Numbered from the stretch's first letter, positions 51,079 through 59,569 are shown. The stretch: 64,000 nucleotides of DNA from G965207335 sp965207335 (GCA_965207335.1 OZ242267.1:186001-250000), one strand, 5' to 3'. The notes: generated by a model not told the origin, from the sequence alone. Translations and numbers: made by a program.

Positions 51079-52215
51079 ATGGAATTCATAGAAAAAGACA
51101 TAGCAAAGGAAGTTGTTATAAAAGTTATTGGTTTAGGTGGTGGAGGTTGTAATGCTGTTAATTATATGGCAAAAAACTATAAATCAAATGTAGAATATAT
51201 TTGTGCCAATACTGACTTACAAGCCTTAAATGCGCTTGATGTTGATAAAAAAATTATATTAGGACCTAATACAACAAATGGCTTAGGTGCTGGAATGAAA
51301 ATATCAATAGGCAAAAAAGCAGCACTAGAAAGTGAGGACGAAATAAAAAATGCATTAGTAGGTGCTGATAAATTATTCATATCTGCAACAATGGGTGGAG
51401 GTACTGGAACAAGTGCTGCACCTATTGTCGCTAAAATAGCAAAAGAATTAGGTATATTAACAACAGCTATTGTTACTAAACCACTGTCCTTAGAGGGTAC
51501 AAAAAAAATGCGTATGGCAGAACAAGGAATAGCCGAGTTAAGTAATTATGTTGATTCAATGATAGTAGTGCCAAATGATAAATTAATTGATACATTGCCA
51601 GAAGAAGAATTATCAGATATTAATTCTGCATTTAAACATAGTGATGAAATATTAGCAAAATCAGTTAATTCAATAACCGAGCTAATTCTAGGCTATGGTA
51701 GATTGAATGTTGATTTTGCAGATATAAAAACTGTAATGTCTATATCAGGTAAAGCAATGATAGGCATAGGTTTTGCAAGTGGAGAAAATAAAGCTATTGC
51801 AGCAGTTAAACAAGCATTTAGTAATCCACTAATAGAACAAGTTAATCTATTAAATGCCAAAGGCATATTAATTAACATAGCAGCTAATAAAGTTGGCTTT
51901 AATGATATAAATAATATTTTAAGCGAAGTAAATAATTATGCCCATGAAGACGCTTTTATAAAATACGGTATTATAGAAGGTAATATTATGGAAGACGATG
52001 AAATGCGAGTTACTATAATTGCAACAGGTTTAGAACAAAATAATGGATTAAAATTAACCTATGGAACTGGAACTGATAATGAAAAATCTTATTCTGATAA
52101 TAAAGAAATAGAGGAACAAGGTTTAATTGTTGCTAAAAAAAATAAACCTGATAATCATCAAAAGATTGATAAAAAAGATATTCCAGCGTATATAAGGAAT
52201 AATTTTCCATCGTAG
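51079..52215 (+). CDS. ftsZ: Cell division protein FtsZ
   Basis: Tubulin-like GTPase forming the division ring. The 378-aa protein has VIGLGGGGCNAVNYM (residues ~17-31), the tubulin signature MGGGTGTSAAP (near 105), and the T7 loop NVDFADIKTVM. The acidic/charged linker is short, and the C-terminal peptide KKDIPAYIRN resembles the conserved tail (consensus xIPAFLR) that binds FtsA/ZipA. Oddity: it lies between rsmH and ftsL, whereas in most Gammaproteobacteria ftsZ is the last gene of the division cluster, behind ftsA. Confidence 0.95.
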   Translation: MEFIEKDIAKEVVIKVIGLGGGGCNAVNYMAKNYKSNVEYICANTDLQALNALDVDKKIILGPNTTNGLGAGMKISIGKKAALESEDEIKNALVGADKLFISATMGGGTGTSAAPIVAKIAKELGILTTAIVTKPLSLEGTKKMRMAEQGIAELSNYVDSMIVVPNDKLIDTLPEEELSDINSAFKHSDEILAKSVNSITELILGYGRLNVDFADIKTVMSISGKAMIGIGFASGENKAIAAVKQAFSNPLIEQVNLLNAKGILINIAANKVGFNDINNILSEVNNYAHEDAFIKYGIIEGNIMEDDEMRVTIIATGLEQNNGLKLTYGTGTDNEKSYSDNKEIEEQGLIVAKKNKPDNHQKIDKKDIPAYIRNNFPS

Positions 52216-52223
52216 TAATACTA

Positions 52224-52297
52224 GAGACTTTTGCATAAATATGAATAATCATCAAAAATTGTATTTTTGCTAATCACCCCTATTTATGCAAAGGTCT
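52224..52297. mobile_element. GAGACC-family MITE, deleted form (74 bp) between ftsZ and ftsL
   Basis: Begins GAGACTTTTGCATAAATATG, ends TATTTATGCAAAGGTCT, flanked by perfect TACTA (52219-52223 and 52298-52302). Most of the interior is missing. Its right end supplies an AAAGG upstream of the ftsL start. Confidence 0.88.
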
Positions 52298-52305
52298 TAC
52301 TAAAA

Positions 52306-52560
52306 ATGAAAATAACAAAAATAAATATTGTTTTAATTATAGCTATAGTAATAAGTGCTTTTTTTGTTATTTTATGGCATTATCAGGAAAATATTTATTT
52401 TAATACTTTACAAAAATTTAATACCCAGCAAAATCAGTTGCTATCAATAAATAAGTCTTATATAGCTAGTTATGAGGAATATTATAGCTTATTAAAAATA
52501 GAGGAATATGCCAAGAAAAATCTAAATATGAAGTTGCCAAAAATAAAGAGAGCACTGTGA
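52306..52560 (+). CDS. ftsL: Cell division protein FtsL
   Basis: An 84-aa bitopic membrane protein: a short cytoplasmic N-terminus, one helix (INIVLIIAIVISAFFVILW, residues ~6-24), then a periplasmic coiled coil (ENIYFNTLQKFNTQQNQLLS). It forms the FtsQLB complex. I chose ATG 52306; the frame upstream is derived from the repeat element. The nearest ribosome-binding-like sequence, AAAGG at 52290, lies in that element. Identification rests mainly on size, topology and position just before ftsI. Confidence 0.8.
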   Translation: MKITKINIVLIIAIVISAFFVILWHYQENIYFNTLQKFNTQQNQLLSINKSYIASYEEYYSLLKIEEYAKKNLNMKLPKIKRAL

Positions 52561-54260
52561 GGTTTAATGATAATATAAGAATAAGAAAAAATATTGTTAA
52601 TGTTATTTTATTGTTAATATTAGCAGTATTATTATACAAAATAATATTTCTACATACACTTAAAGTACATAACGAAAAAACCCTAAGAGAAAAGGGCATT
52701 AATCAAAGCACAAAAATTGTTAATTTAAAAAGTTATAGAGGTAATATTTTTGATAGAAATGGTAATGCTATAGCCCTTACTGTGCCAATTAAAGAGATTA
52801 TTATTGACCCTACTTTATTAGATAAACAATTATATTCTAAGGTAGCTAATTTATTAAATATTTCTAAGCAAGAATTAGTAAATAAAATTAATAATAAAAG
52901 CAGTCGTAGATACCTAAAAATTAAAAGTAATTTAGAATTTAATGATCCTATTGTAACTAATTTTCGCAAATTCATTAATACACAACATAGACTTTACAAT
53001 AGCAAAACTAAAAAATATTATAGCAGGTATATTGGCGGAGCAGTAATCTTAGATACAGGTACTAAACGCTATTATCCACAAACAAATTCTAGTGCAGCAC
53101 TTATAGGCTTAGTAAATAAAAACAATGTGGGTATAAGTGGTATAGAGCAAGCTTATAATAGTGTTTTATATAGTAAAGATGGTAAAAAACTAATGGCATT
53201 TGCAGGCAAAGATGTTTATGCAAATGTAAAAATGTTACAAGAGCAAAAACAAGGTAAAGATATAGTTTTAACAATTAATAATGATATTCAATATTTTGCG
53301 TACACAGCAGTCAAAAGTACAGTAGATAAATATAATGCAAATTATGGTAGTGCTATAATTTTAACACCAAGTGGCGAAGTTTTAGCTATGGTTAATTATC
53401 CTAGCGATAACCCTAACAATAGAGATAATTACATAGCTAAAAATTATCGTAATAGAGTATTAGCTAATTCTATTGAAGTTGGTTCTACTATGAAGCCTTT
53501 TATAGTTTCATTGGCATTAGATAAGCAAAAAATTAATTTAAATGAGTTTATTAATGTATCTAGAGCTATTAGTATTTATAAACCTGATAATAAATATAAA
53601 AAACTAACACCTAGGCAAATCATTGAAAAGTCTCATAATTTAGGTATTATTAGCATTGGTGAGTTATTAAGTAAAAAAGATATATGGGGTATGCTAAAAA
53701 ATTTAGGCTTTGGGAATAATGTTAATATTATTCCAAATATTGAAAATAACGGCATATTAAAACACAGCTCCAAATGGAGTAAATCTGATAAATACACTAT
53801 AACATTTGGTTATGGTCCAATGAATGCTACTTTAGCACAGTTAGCAAGAGCATATTTAGTTTTTTTAAACGATGGTGCAATAACAGATTTAAAAATTATT
53901 AAAGATAATAAAAAAACTAAATTTAAGCAAGTATTTAGTAAAGAATCTATCTTAGAGATGGTAAAAATATTAGATTCTACAGTTAGTGATACAGCATCTG
54001 GTTATGCTGCACAAATAAAAGATTATGATATAGCAGGCAAAACTGGAACTACTCAATTATTAAATAAAAATGGCAAAGGTTATGACAAAGATAGACATGG
54101 AACATTTTTTGCAGGTTTTGTACCTGCCTATAAGCCAAAATACTTAATGATAGTCAATATAAATAATCCCAAAACTAGAGTAGCAGAAGGGTCTAATATA
54201 GCCGCCCCTGTTTTTAAAAATGCTATGGTTAATATTCTAAAACTAGAAACAGTCCATTAA
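52557..54260 (+). CDS. ftsI: Peptidoglycan D,D-transpeptidase FtsI (PBP3)
   Basis: Septal cell-wall transpeptidase. The 567-aa protein has one N-terminal membrane helix (IVNVILLLILAVLLYKII), a PBP dimerisation domain (KSYRGNIFDRNGNAIALTVP), and the transpeptidase domain with active-site Ser in GSTMKPF (near residue 310), SHN (near 358) and KTGTTQ (near 493). It starts with GTG overlapping the ftsL stop. murE-murF and the rest of the usual cluster do not follow: the transcript ends in a repeat nest. Confidence 0.95.
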   Translation: MRFNDNIRIRKNIVNVILLLILAVLLYKIIFLHTLKVHNEKTLREKGINQSTKIVNLKSYRGNIFDRNGNAIALTVPIKEIIIDPTLLDKQLYSKVANLLNISKQELVNKINNKSSRRYLKIKSNLEFNDPIVTNFRKFINTQHRLYNSKTKKYYSRYIGGAVILDTGTKRYYPQTNSSAALIGLVNKNNVGISGIEQAYNSVLYSKDGKKLMAFAGKDVYANVKMLQEQKQGKDIVLTINNDIQYFAYTAVKSTVDKYNANYGSAIILTPSGEVLAMVNYPSDNPNNRDNYIAKNYRNRVLANSIEVGSTMKPFIVSLALDKQKINLNEFINVSRAISIYKPDNKYKKLTPRQIIEKSHNLGIISIGELLSKKDIWGMLKNLGFGNNVNIIPNIENNGILKHSSKWSKSDKYTITFGYGPMNATLAQLARAYLVFLNDGAITDLKIIKDNKKTKFKQVFSKESILEMVKILDSTVSDTASGYAAQIKDYDIAGKTGTTQLLNKNGKGYDKDRHGTFFAGFVPAYKPKYLMIVNINNPKTRVAEGSNIAAPVFKNAMVNILKLETVH

Positions 54261-54311
54261 AAATCAATTTGAGGTAAACGCAATGTAATAAAGAATTAGA
54301 ATTATACCCAC

Positions 54312-54357
54312 CGTCATTGCGAGACTTGTAAAAAGGCGTGGCAATCTCATCTTTAAA
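54312..54357. repeat. CGTCATTGCGAG-type short repeat
   Basis: CCGTCATTGCGAGACTTGT, spacer, GGCGTGGCAATCTCATC, 50 bp after ftsI. Confidence 0.75.
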
Positions 54358-54364
54358 AAGCGGT

Positions 54365-54800
54365 GTAATTTAAAAAAGCACTAACAATAACGAATTGGAA
54401 TTATGCCAAATGTCGATTAAAAAAAGTACCAAGAATAGTAAGCAAAGCTTACTTTGGGGAATATCCCCAAACCCCTAACAGCAATTGTTTTTTTAATTGA
54501 GGGGCAGAACTAATTTTTCATTACAATTCACTGAGACCTTTGCATAAATAGGGATGATTAGAAAAATGACAAATTTTGCCGAATTGGTTATTTTCTTAAA
54601 GCCTGCCCTAGCAGGGCTAAAGCTGGTTTTAAGAAAATAACCAAGTTGGTGAAAGTGGGCGTTTTAATGATTATTCATATTTATGCAAAGGTCTCTCACT
54701 GTACAACCGCCCCTCAAACTCCCCATATAGACATTGTGCTTGTAAGGTATATTTTTGTCGTGAGACATTTGTGGTGCGATTTTAAAAAAGCACTAACAAT
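54365..54800 (-). repeat. Composite interspersed repeat, inverted copy with nested TIR element
   Basis: Reverse-oriented copy: AGTAAGCAAAGCTTACT followed by GGGGAATATCCCC (54437-54468), GAGGGGCAGAACTAATTT, then the nested element at 54533-54695, then CGCCCCTCAAACTCCCCATA. It fills the gap between ftsI and the tRNA cluster together with 54870-54945. No gene is seen. Confidence 0.75.
54533..54695. mobile_element. GAGACC-family MITE (163 bp) with TCACT target duplication
   Basis: Termini GAGACCTTTGCATAAATAGG and TTTATGCAAAGGTCTC, flanked by perfect TCACT duplications (54528-54532, 54696-54700). Inserted inside the composite repeat, at AATTCACTGTACAAC of the empty form. Interior matches the element at 22595-22757 in opposite orientation. 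Confidence 0.9.
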
Positions 54801-54869
54801 AACGAATTGGAATTATGCCAACTGTTTATTAAAAAAAGTACCCAGAATAACAAATTGGAATTATACCCA

Positions 54870-54945
54870 TAGTCATTGCGAGACTTTGTAAAAGGCGTGG
54901 CAATCTCACACACTAAAAAAGCAGTGCTTGCAATGACGATATATA
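54870..54945. repeat. CGTCATTGCGAG-type short repeat plus half copy
   Basis: AGTCATTGCGAGACTTTGT, spacer, GGCGTGGCAATCTCACACAC, then AGCAGTGCTTGCAATGACG. The final ~70 bp before tRNA-Tyr (54975-55049) presumably hold the promoter of the tRNA-tuf operon. Confidence 0.7.
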
Positions 54946-55049
54946 AAAAAAGTACCAATAATAGTAAGCAAAGCTTACTTATTTATATTTAATTAGTTTA
55001 TATTCTTGCTTTAAGATAATAATTATGGGATAATACCGACTTATTTTTT

Positions 55050-55131
55050 GGAGGGGTTCCCGAGTGGCTAAAGGGAACAGACTGTAAATCTGTCGGCTCT
55101 GCCTTCGAAGGTTCGAATCCTTCCCCCTCCA
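55050..55131 (+). tRNA. tRNA-Tyr (anticodon GUA)
   Basis: Acceptor GGAGGGG pairs with CCCCTCC. Anticodon stem-loop CAGACTGTAAATCTG gives GTA. Variable arm TCGGCTCTGCCTTCGA and T arm GGTTCGAATCC. CCA is not encoded after the discriminator A. Confidence 0.95.
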
Positions 55132-55142
55132 CTTAGGATAAT

Positions 55143-55216
55143 GCGGGTGTCGTATATTGGTATTACCTTGGCCTTCCAAGCCAAAGAGGTGGGTTCGATT
55201 CCCATCACCCGCTCCA
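55143..55216 (+). tRNA. tRNA-Gly (anticodon UCC)
   Basis: Acceptor GCGGGTG pairs with CACCCGC. Anticodon loop CTTCCAA gives TCC. T arm GGGTTCGATTCCC and encoded CCA. It lies 11 bp after tRNA-Tyr. Confidence 0.95.
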
Positions 55217-55246
55217 AGGTAAAGGTGAAGTTGATGGTAAATTTGT

Positions 55247-55319
<73 letters not shown>

Positions 55320-55351
55320 TTATTTTTTAATATAGTTAAAAAGGTAAAAAG

Positions 55352-56542
55352 ATGGCAAAAGAAAAATTTAAAAGAAATAAACCCCATATTAATGTTGGCA
55401 CTATAGGTCATGTTGACCATGGTAAAACAACCCTAACAGCAGCACTCACAAAAGTAATGTCAGAATTAGTAGGCGGTGAGTTTAAAGATTATGCAGATAT
55501 TGACAATGCCCCTGAGGAAAAAGAGCGAGGTATTACCATATCAACAGCACATGTTGAATACGAATCAGAAGTGCGTCATTATGCCCATGTAGATTGCCCA
55601 GGACATGCAGACTATATCAAAAATATGATAACAGGTGCTGCCCAAATGGATGGTGCTATTTTAGTTTGTTCAGCAGCAGATGGTCCTATGCCTCAAACCA
55701 GAGAGCATATTCTATTATCAAGACAAGTAGGTGTACCATATATTATTGTGTATATGAATAAAGCCGACCAAGTTGACGACCAAGAATTAGTAGAGTTAGT
55801 AGAAATGGAACTTCGTGAATTACTAAACGAATACGAATTCCCAGGCGATGACACTCCAATTATCTATGGTTCAGCACTAAAAGCATTATCAGGCGATGAT
55901 AGCGATATTGGCGTTCCTTCTATTATAAAATTAGTTGAAGCATTAGATAGTTATATTCCTCAACCAAAAAGAGATACTGAAAAACCATTCTTAATGCCAA
56001 TTGAAGATGTATTTTCAATATCAGGTCGTGGCACAGTAGTAACAGGGCGTATTGAAAGAGGAATAATCAATGTCAATGATGATATTGAAATAGTTGGTAT
56101 TAAAGATACTCAAATGACAACTTGCACAGGTGTAGAAATGTTCCGTAAATTACTAGATAGAGGAGAAGCAGGAGATAATGTTGGCGTGCTACTTAGAGGA
56201 ACAAAACGCGAGGAAGTAGAAAGAGGACAAGTTCTAGCAAAACCAAAAACTATTAAACCTCATACCAAGTTTGAGGCAGAAGTTTATATTTTAAGTAAAG
56301 AAGAAGGTGGCAGACATACGCCATTTTTTAGCAACTATCGTCCCCAATTTTATTTTAGAACAACAGATGTAACTGGTGCTTGTGAACTTCCAAAGAATGT
56401 AGAAATGGTAATGCCAGGTGATAATATAAAAATGATAGTTGAATTATTAGCACCAATTGCTATGGAAGAAGGTTTAAGATTTGCTATCCGTGAAGGTGGT
56501 AAAACGGTTGGTGCTGGGGTTGTTGCTAAGGTTATTGATTAA
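55352..56542 (+). CDS. tuf: Elongation factor Tu
   Basis: GTPase that brings aminoacyl-tRNA to the ribosome. The 396-aa protein has GHVDHGKTTLTAAL (P-loop, residues 19-32), RGITISTAHVEYE (switch I), DCPGHADYIKNMI (switch II) and MNKADQVDD (the NKxD guanine-binding motif). Preceded by AAAAAGGTAAAAAG. Normal length. It is co-transcribed with the upstream tRNAs and with tRNA-Trp downstream. Confidence 0.98.
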   Translation: MAKEKFKRNKPHINVGTIGHVDHGKTTLTAALTKVMSELVGGEFKDYADIDNAPEEKERGITISTAHVEYESEVRHYAHVDCPGHADYIKNMITGAAQMDGAILVCSAADGPMPQTREHILLSRQVGVPYIIVYMNKADQVDDQELVELVEMELRELLNEYEFPGDDTPIIYGSALKALSGDDSDIGVPSIIKLVEALDSYIPQPKRDTEKPFLMPIEDVFSISGRGTVVTGRIERGIINVNDDIEIVGIKDTQMTTCTGVEMFRKLLDRGEAGDNVGVLLRGTKREEVERGQVLAKPKTIKPHTKFEAEVYILSKEEGGRHTPFFSNYRPQFYFRTTDVTGACELPKNVEMVMPGDNIKMIVELLAPIAMEEGLRFAIREGGKTVGAGVVAKVID

Positions 56543-56558
56543 AATAAATTAGTAATTT

Positions 56559-56634
56559 AGGCAAGTGGCTCAATTGGTAGAGTGGCGGTCTCCAAAACCG
56601 TTGGTTGGGGGTTCGAGTCCCTCCTTGCCTGCCA
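56559..56634 (+). tRNA. tRNA-Trp (anticodon CCA)
   Basis: Acceptor AGGCAAG pairs with CTTGCCT. Anticodon stem-loop GCGGTCTCCAAAACCGT gives CCA. T arm GGGGGTTCGAGTCCC; discriminator G and encoded CCA. The place between tuf and secE is conserved. Confidence 0.95.
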
Positions 56635-56752
56635 TATTTGTTTTTTATAAACAAAGACCGCTACATTAAATTATAAGGTTGGAGTTTTAAAAAGTAAAAT
56701 AAATTTTGCCTTGTTTAATGATTAGGTGTAATAAAAGGGTTATGGTTATATT

Positions 56753-57100
56753 GTGACTGACACAGAAAATAATAGTGGTTTTTGGTTATTGTTAGCAATA
56801 GTAATTTTAGTATTAAGTGTTGGTAGTTTTTATTTATTAGAACAAACACTTATTATTAGGGTTATTTTATTGTTAGTAGGAGTTGGCTTATCTGTTTTTA
56901 CCTTTATGAGGTCGGAACAAGGTAAAAAAGTCCATAGTTTTATAATTGAAACAAAAATAGAACTAAAAAAAGTAATATGGCCATCTCGTATTGAAACTGT
57001 AAAAATGACTATTACAATAATAATAGTAGTCATAATAATTAGTATATTTTTATGGATTATAGATAGTCTTTTACTTTGGTCTGTGCAACAAATTATTTAG
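56753..57100 (+). CDS. secE: Preprotein translocase subunit SecE
   Basis: A 115-aa membrane subunit of the SecYEG channel. Two N-terminal hydrophobic helices (residues ~8-50), a cytoplasmic helix with ETKIELKKVIWPSRIETVK (the conserved K.V.WPsr.E motif), and a third helix (MTITIIIVVIIISIFLWII). Start GTG. Three-helix form, as in E. coli. Confidence 0.93.
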   Translation: MTDTENNSGFWLLLAIVILVLSVGSFYLLEQTLIIRVILLLVGVGLSVFTFMRSEQGKKVHSFIIETKIELKKVIWPSRIETVKMTITIIIVVIIISIFLWIIDSLLLWSVQQII

Positions 57101-57105
57101 GAAAT

Positions 57106-57642
57106 ATGATGGCAAAAGAGTGGTATATCATTTATGCTCGTAGTGGTTATGAGTTTAAAGTAAAATTAGCTATAGAAGAAAGTATAGAAAGAGATAATTT
57201 AGCAGAATACTTTGATGAAATATTAATTCCAACAGAAAGTGTAATAGAATTAAAAAATGGCAAAAAGAAAAATACTGAACGCAAATTTTTCCCAGGCTAT
57301 ATGTTTATAAAAATGGAGTTAACCCAAGAAACTTGGCTGCTTATTAAAAATATTAGCAATGTATCAGGTTTTATAGGTGGTAAAAACTCTGAACCTACGC
57401 CTGTTAATAAGCATGAAATGGATAAAATTATAAATAAAATCCAAGAGGGTGTTGATAAGCCTAAGCCTAAAGTATTATACAAACCTGGTGAAGAAGTATT
57501 GATTATTGATGGGCCATTTAATGAGTTTAGTGCTACAGTAGAAAGTGCTAATTATGAAAAAAATACTATGCAAGTATCGGTTTTAATATTTGGTAGGATA
57601 ACTCCTGTTGTTTTGGGGTTTTTTCAAGTTGAAAAGACATAA
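57106..57642 (+). CDS. nusG: Transcription termination/antitermination factor NusG
   Basis: A 178-aa RNA polymerase-associated factor that couples transcription to Rho and to the ribosome. NGN domain: EWYIIYARSGYEFKVKLAIE (residues ~5-24), RKFFPGYMFIKMELT, then a KOW domain with GEEVLIIDGPFNEFSATVES. I chose ATG 57106 behind TAGGAAAT; a longer frame from 57076 would overlap secE and lacks the conserved start. Confidence 0.95.
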   Translation: MMAKEWYIIYARSGYEFKVKLAIEESIERDNLAEYFDEILIPTESVIELKNGKKKNTERKFFPGYMFIKMELTQETWLLIKNISNVSGFIGGKNSEPTPVNKHEMDKIINKIQEGVDKPKPKVLYKPGEEVLIIDGPFNEFSATVESANYEKNTMQVSVLIFGRITPVVLGFFQVEKT

Positions 57643-57700
57643 TTTTTTATTAGGATAGTTTTATTTTTGTATAAAATAATTATCCCACAAGGAGTTAAAA

Positions 57701-58129
57701 ATGGCAAAAGAGTTAGAAAAATATATTAAACTACAAGTAAAAGCAGGTGAAGCAAATCCTTCTCCTCCTGTTGGTCCTGCACTTGGTCAGCACGGACTTA
57801 ACATTATGGACTTTTGTAAACAGTTTAATGCACAAACTCAAAGTTTAGATAAAGGTATGCCTGTTCCTGTTGTTATTAGTGTTTACAATGACCGTAGCTT
57901 TACTTTTGTTATTAAAACACCACCAGCTACAGTTTTATTACGCAAACTAGCTAAAATTGCCAAAGGTAGTGGCGTGCCTCACACCGAGAAAGTTGGTAAT
58001 ATCACCAGAGCACAATTAGAAGAAATAGCAAATATTAAAATGCAAGATTTAAATGCTAATGATTTAGATGCAGCAGTTAGTATTATTGCTGGTACTGCTC
58101 GTAGTATGGGTCTAGTAGTAAAGGATTAA
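57701..58129 (+). CDS. rplK: Ribosomal protein uL11
   Basis: A 142-aa protein of the GTPase-associated centre. IKLQVKAGEANPSPPVGPALGQHGLNIMDFCKQFN at the N-terminus and GTARSMGLVV at the C-terminus are family hallmarks. Preceded by AAGGAGTTAAAA. It is followed 3 bp later by rplA. Confidence 0.98.
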   Translation: MAKELEKYIKLQVKAGEANPSPPVGPALGQHGLNIMDFCKQFNAQTQSLDKGMPVPVVISVYNDRSFTFVIKTPPATVLLRKLAKIAKGSGVPHTEKVGNITRAQLEEIANIKMQDLNANDLDAAVSIIAGTARSMGLVVKD

Positions 58130-58132
58130 AAA

Positions 58133-58831
58133 ATGACTAAATTATCTAAAAAACAAAAAATTGCCCATGAAAAAATATCACAAGATACTAAATATAATCT
58201 CTCAGATGCAATTGCACTATTAAAAGAGTTTGCCAATGCTAAATTTGTAGAATCAGCAGATATAAGTGTTAATTTAGGGGTTAATATTTCTAAATCTGAT
58301 GAAGTTGTTCGTGGCTCTGTTGTCTTGCCACATGGTAATGGAAAAACAGTAAAAGTAGCAGTATTTACCCAAGGTGATAATGCCGATAAAGCCTTAGAGG
58401 CTGGTGCTGACACCGTAGGTATGGAAGATTTAAGTAAGGCTATGCAAGATGGCGATACTGATTATGATGTTATTATTGCCTCTCCTGATGCTATGGGAGT
58501 TGTTGGTAAATTAGGACAATTATTAGGTCCTAAGGGCTTAATGCCAAATCCTAAGGTAGGCACAGTAACAGCAGATGTAGCAACTGCTGTTAAAAATGCT
58601 AAATTTGGGCAAGTTAGGTATCGTGCTGATAAAGGAGGTATTGTACATGCAAGTATCGGTAATATATCCTTAGAAGATAATAAATTGATTGATAATATTA
58701 ATGCCTTATTAGATGCTTTAAAAAAATCTAAACCTGATGTATCAAAAGGTGTTTATTTTAAAAAAATATCCATAGCTAGCACTATGGGTGCTGGTATTAA
58801 TATTAATATTGCTACAACCAGTGTTGGCTAA
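58133..58831 (+). CDS. rplA: Ribosomal protein uL1
   Basis: A 232-aa L1-stalk protein and translational repressor of the L11 operon. VNLGVNISKSDEVVRGSVVLPHGNGK (residues ~45-70), LGPKGLMPNPKVGTVT and RYRADKGGIVHASIGN are conserved. Normal length. Confidence 0.97.
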   Translation: MTKLSKKQKIAHEKISQDTKYNLSDAIALLKEFANAKFVESADISVNLGVNISKSDEVVRGSVVLPHGNGKTVKVAVFTQGDNADKALEAGADTVGMEDLSKAMQDGDTDYDVIIASPDAMGVVGKLGQLLGPKGLMPNPKVGTVTADVATAVKNAKFGQVRYRADKGGIVHASIGNISLEDNKLIDNINALLDALKKSKPDVSKGVYFKKISIASTMGAGININIATTSVG

Positions 58832-59016
58832 TGTAAAAGAATTTTTAGGTCGTCTAATAAATGACCTCAAAGACCATAGGCGGGAAACCTTAATATTTGT
58901 ATGCCTATGTAGAGGGTAATAGATACTAACTATTTACTCTGATAGAGTTAGCAATAACTCTTTTATATGTAAGAAAAAACTTATAGTTTGGTTATATTCT
59001 TAAGAACGGAGAAAAA
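58832..59016 (+). ncRNA. L10 leader RNA with attenuator hairpin
   Basis: A 185-bp untranslated leader between rplA and rplJ. It contains ACCATAGGCGGGAAACC paired with GCCTATGTAGAGG (58873-58919), the type of folded site bound by L10(L12)4 to repress rplJL. Further on, AGAGTTA-GCAA-TAACTCT plus T residues (58944-58964) is a tetraloop hairpin with terminator shape. Together they suggest combined translational repression and partial transcription attenuation before rplJL-rpoBC. Confidence 0.72.
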
Positions 59017-59538
59017 ATGGCTCTTAATCGTGAAGCTAAGAAAGCAATTGTTTTAGAGGTCAATGAAGTTGCAAAAAATTCAGTTGCTGTTGGTGTTGCA
59101 CAGTACAGTGGTTTAAGTGTAGTAAAAATGACAGAATTGCGTAGATTAGCTAATAAAACAGAAGTTTTGCTTAAGGTTGTTAAAAATACACTAGCAAAAA
59201 GAGCTTTTAATGATACTGATTGTGCATGCATTGAAGATATACTTTCAGGACATGTATTATTGGCTTTTTCCAAAGAAGATCCAGGAGCAGTTGCAAGAGT
59301 ATTCTATCAATTTAGCAAAGATAACGATGCTTTAGTTGTTACTGGTTTGGGTGTAATGGGTGAATTTATCCAAGCAAATCAGTTAAAAAGAATTGCTGAA
59401 CTACCAAATAAAGATCAGGCTATTAGTTTAATAATGGCACTAATGATTGCACCAGTTGAAAAACTAGCAAGAACATTAAATGAAGTTCCTGCTAAGTTAG
59501 TTCGCACGCTGGCAGCTATTAGTAATAAAAAACAATAA
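59017..59538 (+). CDS. rplJ: Ribosomal protein uL10
   Basis: A 173-aa base of the L12 stalk. ALNREAKKAIVLEVNEVAKN at the N-terminus, LRRLANKTEV-like segment LRRLANKTEVLLKVVKNTLAKRAF, and a C-terminal helix (IAPVEKLARTLNEVPAKLVRTLAAI) that carries L12 dimers. Preceded by ACGGAGAAAAA. Binds its own leader to control expression. Confidence 0.97.
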   Translation: MALNREAKKAIVLEVNEVAKNSVAVGVAQYSGLSVVKMTELRRLANKTEVLLKVVKNTLAKRAFNDTDCACIEDILSGHVLLAFSKEDPGAVARVFYQFSKDNDALVVTGLGVMGEFIQANQLKRIAELPNKDQAISLIMALMIAPVEKLARTLNEVPAKLVRTLAAISNKKQ

Positions 59539-59569
59539 AATTATTTATATTAACTAAGGAGTAAATATT

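Noticed and set aside
52267..52305. Longer ftsL start at 52267
   Set aside because: The extension is translated from the inserted element and would place 13 foreign residues before the normal short FtsL N-terminus.
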